A DNA stretch of 42,735 bases from an uncultured Pseudomonadales bacterium. Lineage in GTDB: Bacteria; Pseudomonadota; Gammaproteobacteria; Pseudomonadales; Porticoccaceae. Both the position numbers and the translations under genes were made by a program. Each line of letters starts with the position of its first letter. Positions within the stretch are counted from its first letter, which is position 1. The notes below the pieces were generated by a model that saw only the letters and a list, made by a program, of their open reading frames with translations, searched no databases and was not told the DNA's origin. Shown here piece after piece: positions 33,022 through 41,851 of this stretch. The stretch lies in contig CAJQKW010000029.1 of NCBI GenBank assembly GCA_905478975.1, positions 1 to 42,735 of the forward strand, written 5' to 3'.

Positions 33022-34365
33022 TCACCTCAGCTGGTCTGAATTTACAATATCTGTGGCAACATAATCATTGAGCAGCTCATGGAAGCGCTGCACCCGCTTC
33101 TCCTGATGCGTCAAAATACAGCCCTTAAAGCCGCGGGAATTGAGGCCCTGCTGCTGGCTGGTACCAATACTCAGATCCTGGTCGGCAACAAAGCCCACCG
33201 ACTGGCCATCGCCATACACCGAGTGGCGATTCTCCGCCCATTCCAGAGGCATGGGGCCTATGGGCGTAATCACCTCTTTCATACCCTCAACCGGCGGCGC
33301 CAGCACCCAGTGGTGAAAGACACATTTTTGTGGGTCTGTAGGGTGCGGCTCGGTGCGCAGAATCTGGCACTGTTCCGGCGACATGGTGATAGTTAGGTTG
33401 GGGAACAGAGTGCAGTGAAAATAGTCCACTAGCTGCTGGTCGCTCATATTCTGATAATTGGTGTAACCAATTTCTGGGCCCATTTGACGCTTGGCAGCCA
33501 CTATGGCCTCGCGAATATCGCCGGTGTGGCCATTGAAGTCGGCCGGGTCCAGGCCCCAGGCACGGGCCACATCGTCGAGAGGCGCAGGCACCTCACCGGT
33601 TTCATGCTGCGGGTTTCTGGTACTGGCCTGATGGCCCTTCATCCACATAGAGTTGTGACCGCTCTCGTACATCTCAAACAAGGTGTCTGACAGGCCATCG
33701 TTAATAAAGGTGGAGAGCTCTGGATGGATGGTGGGCAAATGATAACTCTCGTTAAAGTTATCGCGGATAATCTTCCAGTTAAAATCTGCATCAGCAGTCA
33801 GGTACATGACCCTGATCCAGTTATCCAAGCCATAATCTTTAAGCCGCTCAGGTAATGGCTCTAGCCATTCCAGCAGGGGTTTGGCGTCTTCGTCCATGCA
33901 GTAAAAGATAAAGGGGCCCCAGATTTCGCAACGCACTTGGGTAAGTGTTACCTTGCCGCAGGGATTACCGTCGGGGAAATCATCGGGATCCTGCACATTC
34001 ACTAGCACGCCATCTGGAGCAAACTGCCAGCCATGGTAGCCACAGGTGATTCTGTCGCTGCCACCTATATCCCCCAGCACCAGGCGGTTGCCGCGATGAG
34101 GGCATGCATTGTAGAACGCTTTAATGGAGCCATCTGCCTGGCGCACCATAATCACTGACTCGGCGCCCAGGTTGTGGCGAACATAGTCGCCCTCCTGCTC
34201 CAGTTCTGCGACCATACCGCCCAGGTGCCAAACCTTAGGCCACAGTTTCTGATTTTCGCGCTCCATAAACTCTGCAGAAATGTACCGGTCTGCAGTAATG
34301 TTGTCTCCCCTTACCGGCAGATCAAAACCTTTGGCATAGCGAGACGTTTCAGCTTGAGAGCTCAT
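33022..34365 (-). CDS. Rieske non-heme iron oxygenase, alpha subunit (3)
   Basis: This 447-residue oxygenase alpha subunit has Rieske ligands C88, H90, C108 and H111 (C-x-H-x17-C-x2-H; CPHRGN and CGYHGWQF). The catalytic iron motif is NFNESYHLPTIHPE, with two His. This form resembles alpha-only oxygenases of the phenylpropionate dioxygenase-like group. It has no partner ferredoxin next to it. GAGGTG upstream sets the start. It is fourth in the eight-gene operon, after three SDRs, and is translationally coupled to the VOC gene. Confidence 0.91.
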   Translation of the reverse strand: MSSQAETSRYAKGFDLPVRGDNITADRYISAEFMERENQKLWPKVWHLGGMVAELEQEGDYVRHNLGAESVIMVRQADGSIKAFYNACPHRGNRLVLGDIGGSDRITCGYHGWQFAPDGVLVNVQDPDDFPDGNPCGKVTLTQVRCEIWGPFIFYCMDEDAKPLLEWLEPLPERLKDYGLDNWIRVMYLTADADFNWKIIRDNFNESYHLPTIHPELSTFINDGLSDTLFEMYESGHNSMWMKGHQASTRNPQHETGEVPAPLDDVARAWGLDPADFNGHTGDIREAIVAAKRQMGPEIGYTNYQNMSDQQLVDYFHCTLFPNLTITMSPEQCQILRTEPHPTDPQKCVFHHWVLAPPVEGMKEVITPIGPMPLEWAENRHSVYGDGQSVGFVADQDLSIGTSQQQGLNSRGFKGCILTHQEKRVQRFHELLNDYVATDIVNSDQLR

Positions 34366-34432
34366 AGCGCACCTCTATTATTATATTTAGCAAAACCAGG
34401 GTCAGTAACAGGGTTATCGGCCTGGCACAGCC

Positions 34433-35194
34433 TTACTTGGCCATCAGGCCGCCATCTACCACCAGTTCTGTACCTGTCACATAGTTCGCTTCATCTGAGG
34501 CGAGGAACAACACGCAGTTGGCCACCTCCTCTGGAAAGCCCATGCGACCCCAGGGAACACTCTCGCCTATCTTTACAAACTCATCATAGTTATCGCGACG
34601 GGCATCGTTTTGAATATTGGTATCAATCAAACCGGGATGAACCGAGTTGCAGCGAATACCATCGGCGGCATGTTCCATGGCAATGGTCTTGGCCAGGTTT
34701 TGCACGCCAGCTTTAGCAATACCATACACAGATACACCGGGAAGGCCGCGCAGACCAGCAACCGATGACATATTGACAATAGAGCCGCCACCGCTGGCAA
34801 TCATCGCCGGCAGCGCCTTGCGACAGCCATAGAAGACACTGCGAATATTGACATCCATCTGCAGGTCATAGTCTGCGGTGGTGTATTCGCTGATAGGCCG
34901 CAACAGGGCAATACCTGCATTGTTGACCAGAATATCCAGGCTGCCAAAACGCTCAACCGTAGCATCTATCACTTGCTGCCAGCGGTCTTCGTCGACCACA
35001 TTCTGCTCCATGGCCAACACCTCGGCGCCAAGCGCCGTTAGGTTTTTCTCAGCTACCGCCAAACCTTGCATATCAATATCTGTAATCACCAGCTTGGCGC
35101 CCTCTTCGGCAAAGCGAACGGCACTGGCATAACCCAGCCCTGGATTTGACGCTGCACCAGTGATAATAGCGACTTTATTTAACAATCTAGACAT
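34433..35194 (-). CDS. Short-chain dehydrogenase/reductase (5)
   Basis: This 253-residue SDR has the cofactor motif TGAASNPGLG, slightly extended, with ITDID (acidic, NAD-preferring), NNAGIALL, and catalytic VYGIAK with NMSSVAG. The C-terminus GTELVVDGG is typical. It is the third gene of the eight-gene operon. SDR genes 5, 6 and 7 lie in a row with spacers of about 35 bases and share about the same length, which suggests tandem duplication followed by divergence. AAGGA upstream sets the start. Confidence 0.9.
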   Translation of the reverse strand: MSRLLNKVAIITGAASNPGLGYASAVRFAEEGAKLVITDIDMQGLAVAEKNLTALGAEVLAMEQNVVDEDRWQQVIDATVERFGSLDILVNNAGIALLRPISEYTTADYDLQMDVNIRSVFYGCRKALPAMIASGGGSIVNMSSVAGLRGLPGVSVYGIAKAGVQNLAKTIAMEHAADGIRCNSVHPGLIDTNIQNDARRDNYDEFVKIGESVPWGRMGFPEEVANCVLFLASDEANYVTGTELVVDGGLMAK

Positions 35195-35229
35195 AGCAGT
35201 ATTCCTTATTATTTTTTTAAAATTTTAGT

Positions 35230-35979
35230 TTAAATTGCATTCCAGCCGCCATCGACCTCTAGCAGGCTTCCAGTGCTAAAAGACGATAGGTCCGAGGCCA
35301 AATACATCACACCATTGGCCACTTCCTGCGGTGTGCCAAGACGATTAATGGCATGTTTGGTGGCCAGCACCGACAGGTCTTCAACCAGGCTAACAACCAA
35401 TGGTGTAGCCACATTGCCCGGACAGATAGCGTTAATGCGAATATCCCGATTGGCATATTCCACTGCCACGGTGCGGGTAAGCCCAGCAACGGCAAATTTG
35501 CTGGTGACATAGGGCGAGGCATTGGGGTAGGTATTGCGGCTAGTGGCAGAGGCCATATTAACAATGCGCCCGCCCCCCTGTTTGAGCATCTGGCGAATCT
35601 CAGCCTGCATGCACAGCCACACCCCCTTAAGATTAACCCCCATTACACGGTCAAATTCTGCTTCACCAACCTCGTGAAATTCCTGCAATGGGGTGGCGGT
35701 GCCTGCATTGTTGACAGCAATATCCAGCCGGCCAAAACGCGCCACTACCGCCTCCAGCATGGCGTTGACATCTGCTGAGTTACTGGCATCGTTAATCAGC
35801 CCCAGCACATCGGCACCTGCCTCTTGCAGGTCGGCCACCGCCTTGTCCAGCGCTTGCTGGGAAATATCTGTAATTGCCAGCTTAGCGCCAGCCTCGGCAA
35901 ATGCCATGGCACAGGCATAGCCCAGGCCTGCACCAGCGCCGGTAATCAGTACAACTTTATGGTTAAAATTAAAGGTCAT
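35230..35979 (-). CDS. Short-chain dehydrogenase/reductase (6)
   Basis: This 249-residue classical SDR has TGAGAGLG, ITDIS (NAD-preferring acidic residue), NNAGTATP, catalytic YVTSK with NMASATS, and a terminal GSLLEVDGGW. It is the second gene of the eight-gene operon. Its sequence differs enough from its two neighbours to suggest a separate substrate or step, such as sequential oxidation of ring hydroxyls. Confidence 0.9.
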   Translation of the reverse strand: MTFNFNHKVVLITGAGAGLGYACAMAFAEAGAKLAITDISQQALDKAVADLQEAGADVLGLINDASNSADVNAMLEAVVARFGRLDIAVNNAGTATPLQEFHEVGEAEFDRVMGVNLKGVWLCMQAEIRQMLKQGGGRIVNMASATSRNTYPNASPYVTSKFAVAGLTRTVAVEYANRDIRINAICPGNVATPLVVSLVEDLSVLATKHAINRLGTPQEVANGVMYLASDLSSFSTGSLLEVDGGWNAI

Positions 35980-36013
35980 AACCTGTGTTCTTATTCTAAT
36001 TATTGGTGGTTAA

Positions 36014-36775
36014 TCAGGCGGCGTTGCCGCCGTCGACCATATACACACTGCCGGTGCAGTAGCTGCTGTCATCGCTGCCTAGAAATACCATCATCTTGGC
36101 AATTTCATCTGGCTGCCCATAGCGGCCCAGCGGAGTAACAGCCTCAACCATAGCACGAAAATCTGGTGCGCCGGCCTCGGCAAAACCCTCCTCAATAGAG
36201 GTAATCATGCGTGTTTCCACGGCACCGGGATTGACAGTATTGACCCGGATATTATGGGCGCCGCACTCCAGAGCCGCGCAGCGCATAAGGCCAATGGCCG
36301 CATGTTTGCTGGCGTTGTAGCAGGCAGTATTGGGTGAACCCTTAACACCGGCACCAGAAGAAGTGATAATAATGCTGCCACCGCCCTGGTCGCGCATTAG
36401 CGGAATCACATAGTGCAGGCCCAGCCACACCCCGCGCACATTAACAGCAAACACCCTGTCCAGATTGCTGACATCAGTGCTGGCAATATCGCCAATATCA
36501 CCCTCAACACCAGCATTGGCCACAAACACATCAATGCGCCCAAAAGTGGCCACACAGGCATCGACCATAGCCTTGACCTGCTGTTCTTGAGTGACATCAA
36601 CCGCCATGGCGGCACAGCGATCAGCGCCCAGCTCATCGGCCAGTGCCTGAGTCACCTCAGTGTCCATATCGGCCAGCATAACCTTAGCGCCCTCGGCAAC
36701 AAACCGTCGTACCGCCGCCACGCCTATACCACCGCCAGCACCCGTAATAAGTACAACCTTTTGTTCCAGCTTCAT
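36014..36775 (-). CDS. Short-chain dehydrogenase/reductase (7), first gene of the operon
   Basis: This 253-residue classical SDR has TGAGGGIG, LADMD after the second strand, NAGVEG, catalytic YNASK with ITSSGAG, NPGAVETRM, and a C-terminal GSVYMVDGG. AAGGGT upstream sets the start. Directly upstream (36805-36830) is the most symmetrical copy of the shared operator. The gene therefore appears to be the first of an eight-gene regulated transcript. Confidence 0.9.
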   Translation of the reverse strand: MKLEQKVVLITGAGGGIGVAAVRRFVAEGAKVMLADMDTEVTQALADELGADRCAAMAVDVTQEQQVKAMVDACVATFGRIDVFVANAGVEGDIGDIASTDVSNLDRVFAVNVRGVWLGLHYVIPLMRDQGGGSIIITSSGAGVKGSPNTACYNASKHAAIGLMRCAALECGAHNIRVNTVNPGAVETRMITSIEEGFAEAGAPDFRAMVEAVTPLGRYGQPDEIAKMMVFLGSDDSSYCTGSVYMVDGGNAA

Positions 36776-36804
36776 CGAATTACCCTTTTTTTATTATTTT
36801 GCTA

Positions 36805-36830
36805 GAAAACAGACATGCATGTTTCTTTTC
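36805..36830. promoter_or_regulatory. Putative operator S6, near-perfect 26-bp palindrome
   Basis: The core is AAACAGAC - ATGCAT - GTTTCTTT (36807-36828), flanked by matching GA and TC bases. Of the 26 positions, 22 match their own reverse complement. It lies 30 bases upstream of the first SDR of the eight-gene operon and fits the shared motif and its 6-base centre. The rest of the 268-base spacer 36776-37043 shows a small CAACGC/GCGTTG hairpin at 36902-36916 and no gene. Confidence 0.6.
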
Positions 36831-37043
36831 TTGAGATCATATTATCAATCGGAATCTGCTGCAACACCTTTGTCTTCGAGAATTAGCCGCGCACAGGGTC
36901 GCAACGCCTAGCGTTGTAGAGGAGAAAATTATTGCTGGAAATAACGGGCTGAGGTCGGCTCGGTTACTGCACTGGCCTGGGTTACAAAACACAGGCAGCC
37001 CCAGCTTGAGACCTGGCGCTGCCCTGCTGACGGATTAGCCCGC

Positions 37044-37751
37044 TTAGTCGATAAGATTGGCTTCTTGGTAAATATCGTAGAGGATAGCCGTCAGGTAGGT
37101 CATAACACGCTTGGCACGGGCCTTTTTGCGCACTGACATATGGCTTAGAGCCATGCCTTTCATCAGGAACTGCACCATGTCATGGGCGCCTTCAAGTCGC
37201 GACAGGTTTTGCCAGTGGGGGAACACCGCCTTAGCGGTATCCAGAAACTGTTTCTCAAAATCTTTTTCCACCGGCTCAATAACCTGGCGCAGCTCTGCAT
37301 CAGTGCGCGACGCCGCCAGCAACTCCTGATAGGCCAGAAACGAGGGCAGATTGACATACTGCCAGGCCGCCTCAACCGACTCGCGAATCACCTGGTGGGT
37401 CAGGGTACGCTGAGGGTCATCAATATCGGACATCAACTCGCGATACTCCTGCAGGCGCAACATATGCAGATAATCGACAACAGCGCGCATAACTGTCATG
37501 CGCGACGGAAAATGATGCATCATGGCGCCCCGCGAGACACCGGCGTAATTTGCAATCAAGGCAGTGGTAGTATTGGCATAACCCAGCTCAAGTAGACATT
37601 GAATAGTAGCCTCTAGTATCGACCAGCGCGTCATTGCGCTTTTTTCAGCCTGCCAGCCTTTTTCGTTGCGCTGAGGTCGCTTCTTTTCTGCAGTGGTGGC
37701 TGCAGTTGAGTGCGGTGCGTCCTGGTTGCTAATCGATTTCTCCATACCCAT
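37044..37751 (-). CDS. TetR/AcrR family transcriptional regulator
   Basis: This 235-residue TetR family regulator has a long basic N-terminal extension (about 40 residues). The helix-turn-helix domain runs from about 42 to 88, including TTTALIANYAGVSRGAMMHHF, followed by a helical ligand-binding domain. The ligand could be the substrate or a CoA ester of the pathway. It is the only regulator in the window and is flanked by catabolic genes, so it is the best candidate to bind the shared 22-bp motif. Two AAACCAAC half-sites and an unrelated perfect palindrome lie upstream, consistent with autoregulation. AGGAAA before ATG 37751 supports the start. Confidence 0.92.
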   Translation of the reverse strand: MGMEKSISNQDAPHSTAATTAEKKRPQRNEKGWQAEKSAMTRWSILEATIQCLLELGYANTTTALIANYAGVSRGAMMHHFPSRMTVMRAVVDYLHMLRLQEYRELMSDIDDPQRTLTHQVIRESVEAAWQYVNLPSFLAYQELLAASRTDAELRQVIEPVEKDFEKQFLDTAKAVFPHWQNLSRLEGAHDMVQFLMKGMALSHMSVRKKARAKRVMTYLTAILYDIYQEANLID

Positions 37752-37771
37752 TCGTTTCCTATTTGCGGTGT

Positions 37772-37799
37772 AATATATTCCAGCTTTTCAAAAAACCAA
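37772..37799 (-). promoter_or_regulatory. Probable tetR promoter
   Basis: On the minus strand TTGGTT (37799-37794) and TATATT (37777-37772) are spaced by 16 bases. The -35 hexamer lies inside an AAACCAAC half-site (37793-37800). Confidence 0.45.
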
Positions 37800-37804
37800 C
37801 ATTG

Positions 37805-37823
37805 GATGGTAATTTTTACCATC
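37805..37823. promoter_or_regulatory. Perfect 19-bp palindrome upstream of tetR
   Basis: GATGGTAA - TTT - TTACCATC is a perfect inverted repeat with a 3-base centre, 54 bases upstream of the tetR start and next to its probable -35 box. No second copy was seen in the window. It could be an operator of the TetR protein itself or of another regulator. Confidence 0.55.
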
Positions 37824-37849
37824 GGCCAAGCGGTATTATAACTAGTTTA

Positions 37850-37871
37850 AAACCAACTTGCCTGTTTTACC
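37850..37871. promoter_or_regulatory. Putative operator S5 of the shared 22-bp motif
   Basis: AAACCAAC - TTGCCT - GTTTTACC has a perfect left half and a partial right half. It lies between the ACAD stop and the tetR gene, upstream of tetR. Confidence 0.5.
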
Positions 37872-37905
37872 CTGTAGTAACTCAGAACCACGGGCAAATT
37901 AAGCA

Positions 37906-39135
37906 TCAGGCCTTGGCCCCCGAGTAGCGCTCGATAATTTGCTTGCCCAATGCCATCTGATGCACCTGATCTGGGCCATCTGCCTGGCGACACCAGCGCG
38001 CATAGTTATAGCCCTCGGCCATGCAATAGTCTTCGGTTAGCCCACCAGCCCCATGCATCTGCATAGCGCGGTCAATCACATTTTGTACCAGCAGCGGTAT
38101 GGTGGTCTTGGTTGCGGCAATCATATCAATGGAGGCAGGCACCCCCTGCTGATCAATTTGGTGGCAGGTTTTTAGCACCAGCAGTCGGGCCATTTCGATC
38201 TCAGAGAACATCCGTGAAATATCTTCGCGCACCGATTGGTGCTTGCTTAGGGCGCGACCAAAAGTCACCCTAGAGGTGGCGCGCTGACAAGCCAGCTCCA
38301 GCGACCGCTGTGCAGTACCTATTAAGCGCATACAATGGTGCATGCGCCCGGGGCCCAGACGGCCCTGGGCAATTTCAAAACCCCGGCCCTCGCCGAGCAG
38401 CACATTTTCAAGGGGCACACGGCAGTTTTCAAAAACCAGCTCGGCATGACCAATAGGCGCATCGTCATAGCCAAAGGTCGACAGCGGCCTGACCAAAGTA
38501 AGCCCCGGCGTATCTTTGGGCACCAGCACCTGGGTCTGCTGCAAATGACGGTTGCTGTTATGTGGGTCTGACTTACCCATCACAATCAATATCTTGGTGC
38601 GCTCATTCATTGCGCCGGTGATAAACCACTTGCGGCCATTGAGCACCCATTCATCGCCATCTTTAACAATGCTCATCTCGACGTTGGTGGCATCACTGGA
38701 TGCAACCTGAGGCTCTGTCATCGCGTACGACGAGCGAATATCGCCAGCCAGCAACGGCGTCAGCCACTGCTGCTGCTGTGCCTTGGTGGCGTAATTCATA
38801 AACACTTCCATATTGCCGGTGTCCGGTGCATTGCAGTTAAACACCTCTGGCGACCAGATGACCCGCCCCATCAACTCACATAAAGGCGCATATTCAGCAA
38901 AGCTTAAGCCCCCATGGTCACAGTATTCAGCATGGGATGGAGGCACAAAGAGATTCCACAGACCTGCAGCCTTAGCCTTTAGCTTGAGCTCATCCATCAG
39001 TGGCAGAGGCGCAAAACGGTTTTCCGCGGCATCTAACTGACGGGCGTAGTTTTCCTCATTGGGGTAGATATGCTGATCGAAAAAATCACTCAGCCGCTCG
39101 AGTAATTGCTGAGACTTTTCGCTGTTTTGGTACAT
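37906..39135 (-). CDS. Acyl-CoA dehydrogenase, ACAD10/11-like
   Basis: This 409-residue acyl-CoA dehydrogenase has SSYAMTEPQVASSDATN, KWFITGAMN and a C-terminal MQMHGAGGLTEDYCMAEGYNYARWCRQADGPDQVH-type block in layout, which resembles the ACAD10/ACAD11 group rather than the paired FadE proteins at 21950-24286. ACAD11-like enzymes act on long or 4-hydroxylated acyl-CoAs in animals, and no such claim can be made here. CGGAG upstream sets the start. It lies 85 bases downstream of the enoyl-CoA hydratase gene in the same direction, so the two likely form one unit for beta-oxidation. Confidence 0.9.
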   Translation of the reverse strand: MYQNSEKSQQLLERLSDFFDQHIYPNEENYARQLDAAENRFAPLPLMDELKLKAKAAGLWNLFVPPSHAEYCDHGGLSFAEYAPLCELMGRVIWSPEVFNCNAPDTGNMEVFMNYATKAQQQQWLTPLLAGDIRSSYAMTEPQVASSDATNVEMSIVKDGDEWVLNGRKWFITGAMNERTKILIVMGKSDPHNSNRHLQQTQVLVPKDTPGLTLVRPLSTFGYDDAPIGHAELVFENCRVPLENVLLGEGRGFEIAQGRLGPGRMHHCMRLIGTAQRSLELACQRATSRVTFGRALSKHQSVREDISRMFSEIEMARLLVLKTCHQIDQQGVPASIDMIAATKTTIPLLVQNVIDRAMQMHGAGGLTEDYCMAEGYNYARWCRQADGPDQVHQMALGKQIIERYSGAKA

Positions 39136-39220
39136 AGTGGAACTCCGCTACAGGCCCTATTTAAAAGGCCAGATTAATTATTGGCACAGATGCAAACACC
39201 GCACTGAGGAAACCCGCGCT

Positions 39221-40084
39221 TTACCACCAGGGGTAAAAAGGAGGCATATCCGCCGTGGCACTGGCCTGAAAATCAGCCCGCCGTTTTTCCAAAAAGGCCG
39301 ACACTCCCTCCTTGCCGTCTGCCGAGCTGGTGTAATACACCGCCAGAGATTCAACCTTGTGGGCCTCCACCGGGTGAGCAGCTGCAGAGTTGCGATACAT
39401 CATCTGTCGGATTAACGCAGACGACACAGGCGCAGTATTGCTGGCAATCTGCTCTGCCATCTCGTAGGCCCTGGCCAGTAAATTATCTGGCTCGCAGACC
39501 TCATAAACCAACCCGCCACTGTGAGCATCGGTGGCGTCAAATATTTCGCCGAACAGCATCCACTTTAATGACTGCTGCATGCCCACAATACGAGGCAGAA
39601 ACCAGGTAGAACAACCCTCAGGGGCAATGCCGATCTTGCCAAACACAAAACCAATCCGCGCCTTCTGTGAAGCCAGACGAATATCCATAGCGCAGATCAT
39701 AGTGGCGCCAATACCCACAGCAGCGCCGTTGATCGCAGCGATTACCGGCTTTTTACAGTCATAAATGGCCAAAGTTACCTTGCCACCACTGTCGCGAACA
39801 CCAGGCATACTGTCCGGATCTTCCATCTCGGCAAGGGTAGGCTGACGCCCCTCATCAAGGCCAAACACATTGCCCGTTGATGTCAGATCCATACCAGCAC
39901 AAAACGCCTTGCCGGCACCGGTCACAACAATCACCCGCACAGCATCGTCTTCACTGGCCCGATAAAACGCCGCAGCCAACTCATCGCTCATTTCCAGCGT
40001 AAAAGCATTCATGCTATCTGGTCGATTGAGCAGCAGAGTTAAAATGCCATCCTCAACCATATATTTAATTGTGTTGTATTCCAT
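39221..40084 (-). CDS. Enoyl-CoA hydratase/isomerase family protein
   Basis: This crotonase-fold protein has 287 residues from ATG 40084. Blocks include LNRPDSMNAF, GAGKAFCAGMDL (first oxyanion loop), NGAAVGIGATMICAMDIRLAS (second oxyanion loop), and GKIGIAPEG, where the Glu sits at a usual catalytic position. It should hydrate an enoyl-CoA or shift its double bond. AAGGG seven bases before ATG 40084 supports this start over a TTG at 40108 that opens the longer frame. It is the first gene of a probable two-gene unit. Confidence 0.9.
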   Translation of the reverse strand: MEYNTIKYMVEDGILTLLLNRPDSMNAFTLEMSDELAAAFYRASEDDAVRVIVVTGAGKAFCAGMDLTSTGNVFGLDEGRQPTLAEMEDPDSMPGVRDSGGKVTLAIYDCKKPVIAAINGAAVGIGATMICAMDIRLASQKARIGFVFGKIGIAPEGCSTWFLPRIVGMQQSLKWMLFGEIFDATDAHSGGLVYEVCEPDNLLARAYEMAEQIASNTAPVSSALIRQMMYRNSAAAHPVEAHKVESLAVYYTSSADGKEGVSAFLEKRRADFQASATADMPPFYPWW

Positions 40085-40205
40085 AATCAGCCCTTGTAAT
40101 GCCAACAATCAAAGAGAGATAGCAGCGCCTCGCCGACCTATATAACGGCTTTAACGGCCAAACTCCCCGTGAAATTTTCTGTTCAGATATTAGCATCTGT
40201 AAAAA

Positions 40206-40252
40206 AAACAAACTAGCATAACTTTTATTTGGCGTTAAACGTTTGTTTATTT
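40206..40252. promoter_or_regulatory. Shared-motif half-sites upstream of the enoyl-CoA hydratase
   Basis: AAACAAAC (40206-40213) and GTTTGTTT (40241-40248) face each other 27 bases apart in the 216-base spacer 40085-40300. The second overlaps GTTTATTT at 40245-40252 with the centre ACGTTT, as in S2. No copy here is a full match with the 6-base centre. I regard these as probable but weaker sites. Confidence 0.35.
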
Positions 40253-40260
40253 AAGACATA

Positions 40261-40290
40261 AAAAAGCCCGGCACTAGCCGGGCTTTTTTA
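40261..40290 (-). terminator. Terminator after lysS
   Basis: AAAAAGCCCGGC (40261-40272) pairs perfectly with GCCGGGCTTTTT (40277-40288) around a 4-base loop, with A and T runs on both sides. It lies 11 bases past the lysS stop. Confidence 0.93.
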
Positions 40291-40300
40291 TAAGGCACCT

Positions 40301-41794
40301 TTATTCAGGGCGCATATGGGGAAATAACAACACATCGCGAATAGACGGCGAATCCGTCAGCAACATCACCAGCCGGTCAATGCCAATACCCTCACCCGCC
40401 GTAGGCGGCATGCCATACTCCAGCGCGCGAATATAGTCAGCATCAAAGTGCATAGCCTCGTCATCACCCGCCTCTTTTTCGGCAACCTGCTGCTTAAAGC
40501 GCGACTCCTGATCTTCCGCATCGTTGAGCTCTGAGAAGCCATTAGCAATCTCGCGGCCACCCACAAAGAACTCAAAGCGATCGGTGACATGAGGGTCTTG
40601 ATCATTGCGGCGCGCCAGCGGCGACACCTCTGCCGGGTACATAGTAATAAAAGTAGGCTGCTCTAAAAGATGCTCAACCGTCTTCTCAAAAATCTCAATC
40701 TGCACCTTGCCCAGGCCCCAGATATCCTTCAGTGGAATATGCAGCCCCTCGGCAATCGCACGGGCACCGGCTTCATCGGCCAACTGCTCAGCACTGATAT
40801 CTGGGTTGTACTGCAAAATAGAATCAAACACCGACAGACGGGTAAATGGCTCAGCAAAGTCATAATGAGTCTCGCTGACCACCTCGCCCTCAGCATCCTT
40901 AACCGTATTCACCACCTTAGTCGAACCCAGCACCTCAGTGGTCATTTTGCGCAGCATATCTTCAGTTAGATCCATCAGATCATTAAAATCTGCGTAGGCC
41001 TGGTAGAACTCCAACATAGTGAACTCAGGATTATGGCGAGTCGACAAACCCTCATTGCGGAAATTGCGATTGATCTCATAAACCCGCTCAAAACCACCTA
41101 CCACCAGCCGCTTGAGATAAAGCTCCGGCGCAATACGCATATACATATCGATATCCAGCGCATTGTGATGAGTCACAAAAGGACGCGCCACCGCACCCCC
41201 AGGAATCACCTGCAACATAGGTGTCTCAACTTCCAGATAGTCGGCACCATTTAAATAGCGGCGAATAAAGTCCACCACCTTAGAGCGCACGCGAAAGGTA
41301 TTGCGCACCTCAGGGTTAACAATTAAATCCACATAGCGCTGACGGTAACGCATCTCTTGATCTGCCAGGCCATGAAACTTATCCGGCAGCGGACGCAACG
41401 CTTTGGTCAGCAACTGGTACTCGTCCATCTGCACGTAAAGGTCACCCTTACCCGACAGATGCAGCGCACCTTTAATACCAACAATATCACCCAGGTCCAG
41501 CGACTTAGCAAAGGGCCGCGCCTCTTTGGTGACATACAGCTGAATAGTGCCCGAGCTGTCTTGCACCACCATAAAAGCACCGCGATTGCGAATTACCCGA
41601 CCCGCCACCGAGACAATTTTGCCCAGCTTTTCTAGGTCTTCCTTGGTCTCATGGCCAAAACCAGACTGCAGCTCAGCGGCACTGTGCTCTGGCCGAAAGT
41701 CATTAGGAAATGCAGTACCACCCTCTTCACGCAATGCAGTGAGTTTGGCCCGGCGCTCGGCGATTAGCTTATTCTCGTCTTGTTGATCAGTCAT
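40301..41794 (-). CDS. lysS: Lysyl-tRNA synthetase, class II
   Basis: This 497-residue class II lysyl-tRNA synthetase charges tRNA-Lys in the cytoplasm. It has an N-terminal OB-fold anticodon-binding domain (about 60-140) with [17 protein letters not shown]. Class II motif 2 is in [20 protein letters not shown], and motif 3 is [21 protein letters not shown] near the C-terminus. It is a housekeeping gene and marks the edge of the catabolic region. prfB lies upstream in the same direction, as in E. coli. Here a 286-base repeat-rich spacer separates the two, so they may not be tightly cotranscribed. Confidence 0.97.
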   Translation of the reverse strand: MTDQQDENKLIAERRAKLTALREEGGTAFPNDFRPEHSAAELQSGFGHETKEDLEKLGKIVSVAGRVIRNRGAFMVVQDSSGTIQLYVTKEARPFAKSLDLGDIVGIKGALHLSGKGDLYVQMDEYQLLTKALRPLPDKFHGLADQEMRYRQRYVDLIVNPEVRNTFRVRSKVVDFIRRYLNGADYLEVETPMLQVIPGGAVARPFVTHHNALDIDMYMRIAPELYLKRLVVGGFERVYEINRNFRNEGLSTRHNPEFTMLEFYQAYADFNDLMDLTEDMLRKMTTEVLGSTKVVNTVKDAEGEVVSETHYDFAEPFTRLSVFDSILQYNPDISAEQLADEAGARAIAEGLHIPLKDIWGLGKVQIEIFEKTVEHLLEQPTFITMYPAEVSPLARRNDQDPHVTDRFEFFVGGREIANGFSELNDAEDQESRFKQQVAEKEAGDDEAMHFDADYIRALEYGMPPTAGEGIGIDRLVMLLTDSPSIRDVLLFPHMRPE

Positions 41795-41851
41795 ATCTCA
41801 GTCTTTATCAAAATAATTTATGTAACCACCACCCAAATTACGCTCGATCAA

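Noticed and set aside
34174-34716. 180-residue open frame on the plus strand
   Set aside because: It spans the 5' end of a Rieske gene and the 3' end of an SDR gene on the opposite strand. Composition is unlike a protein.
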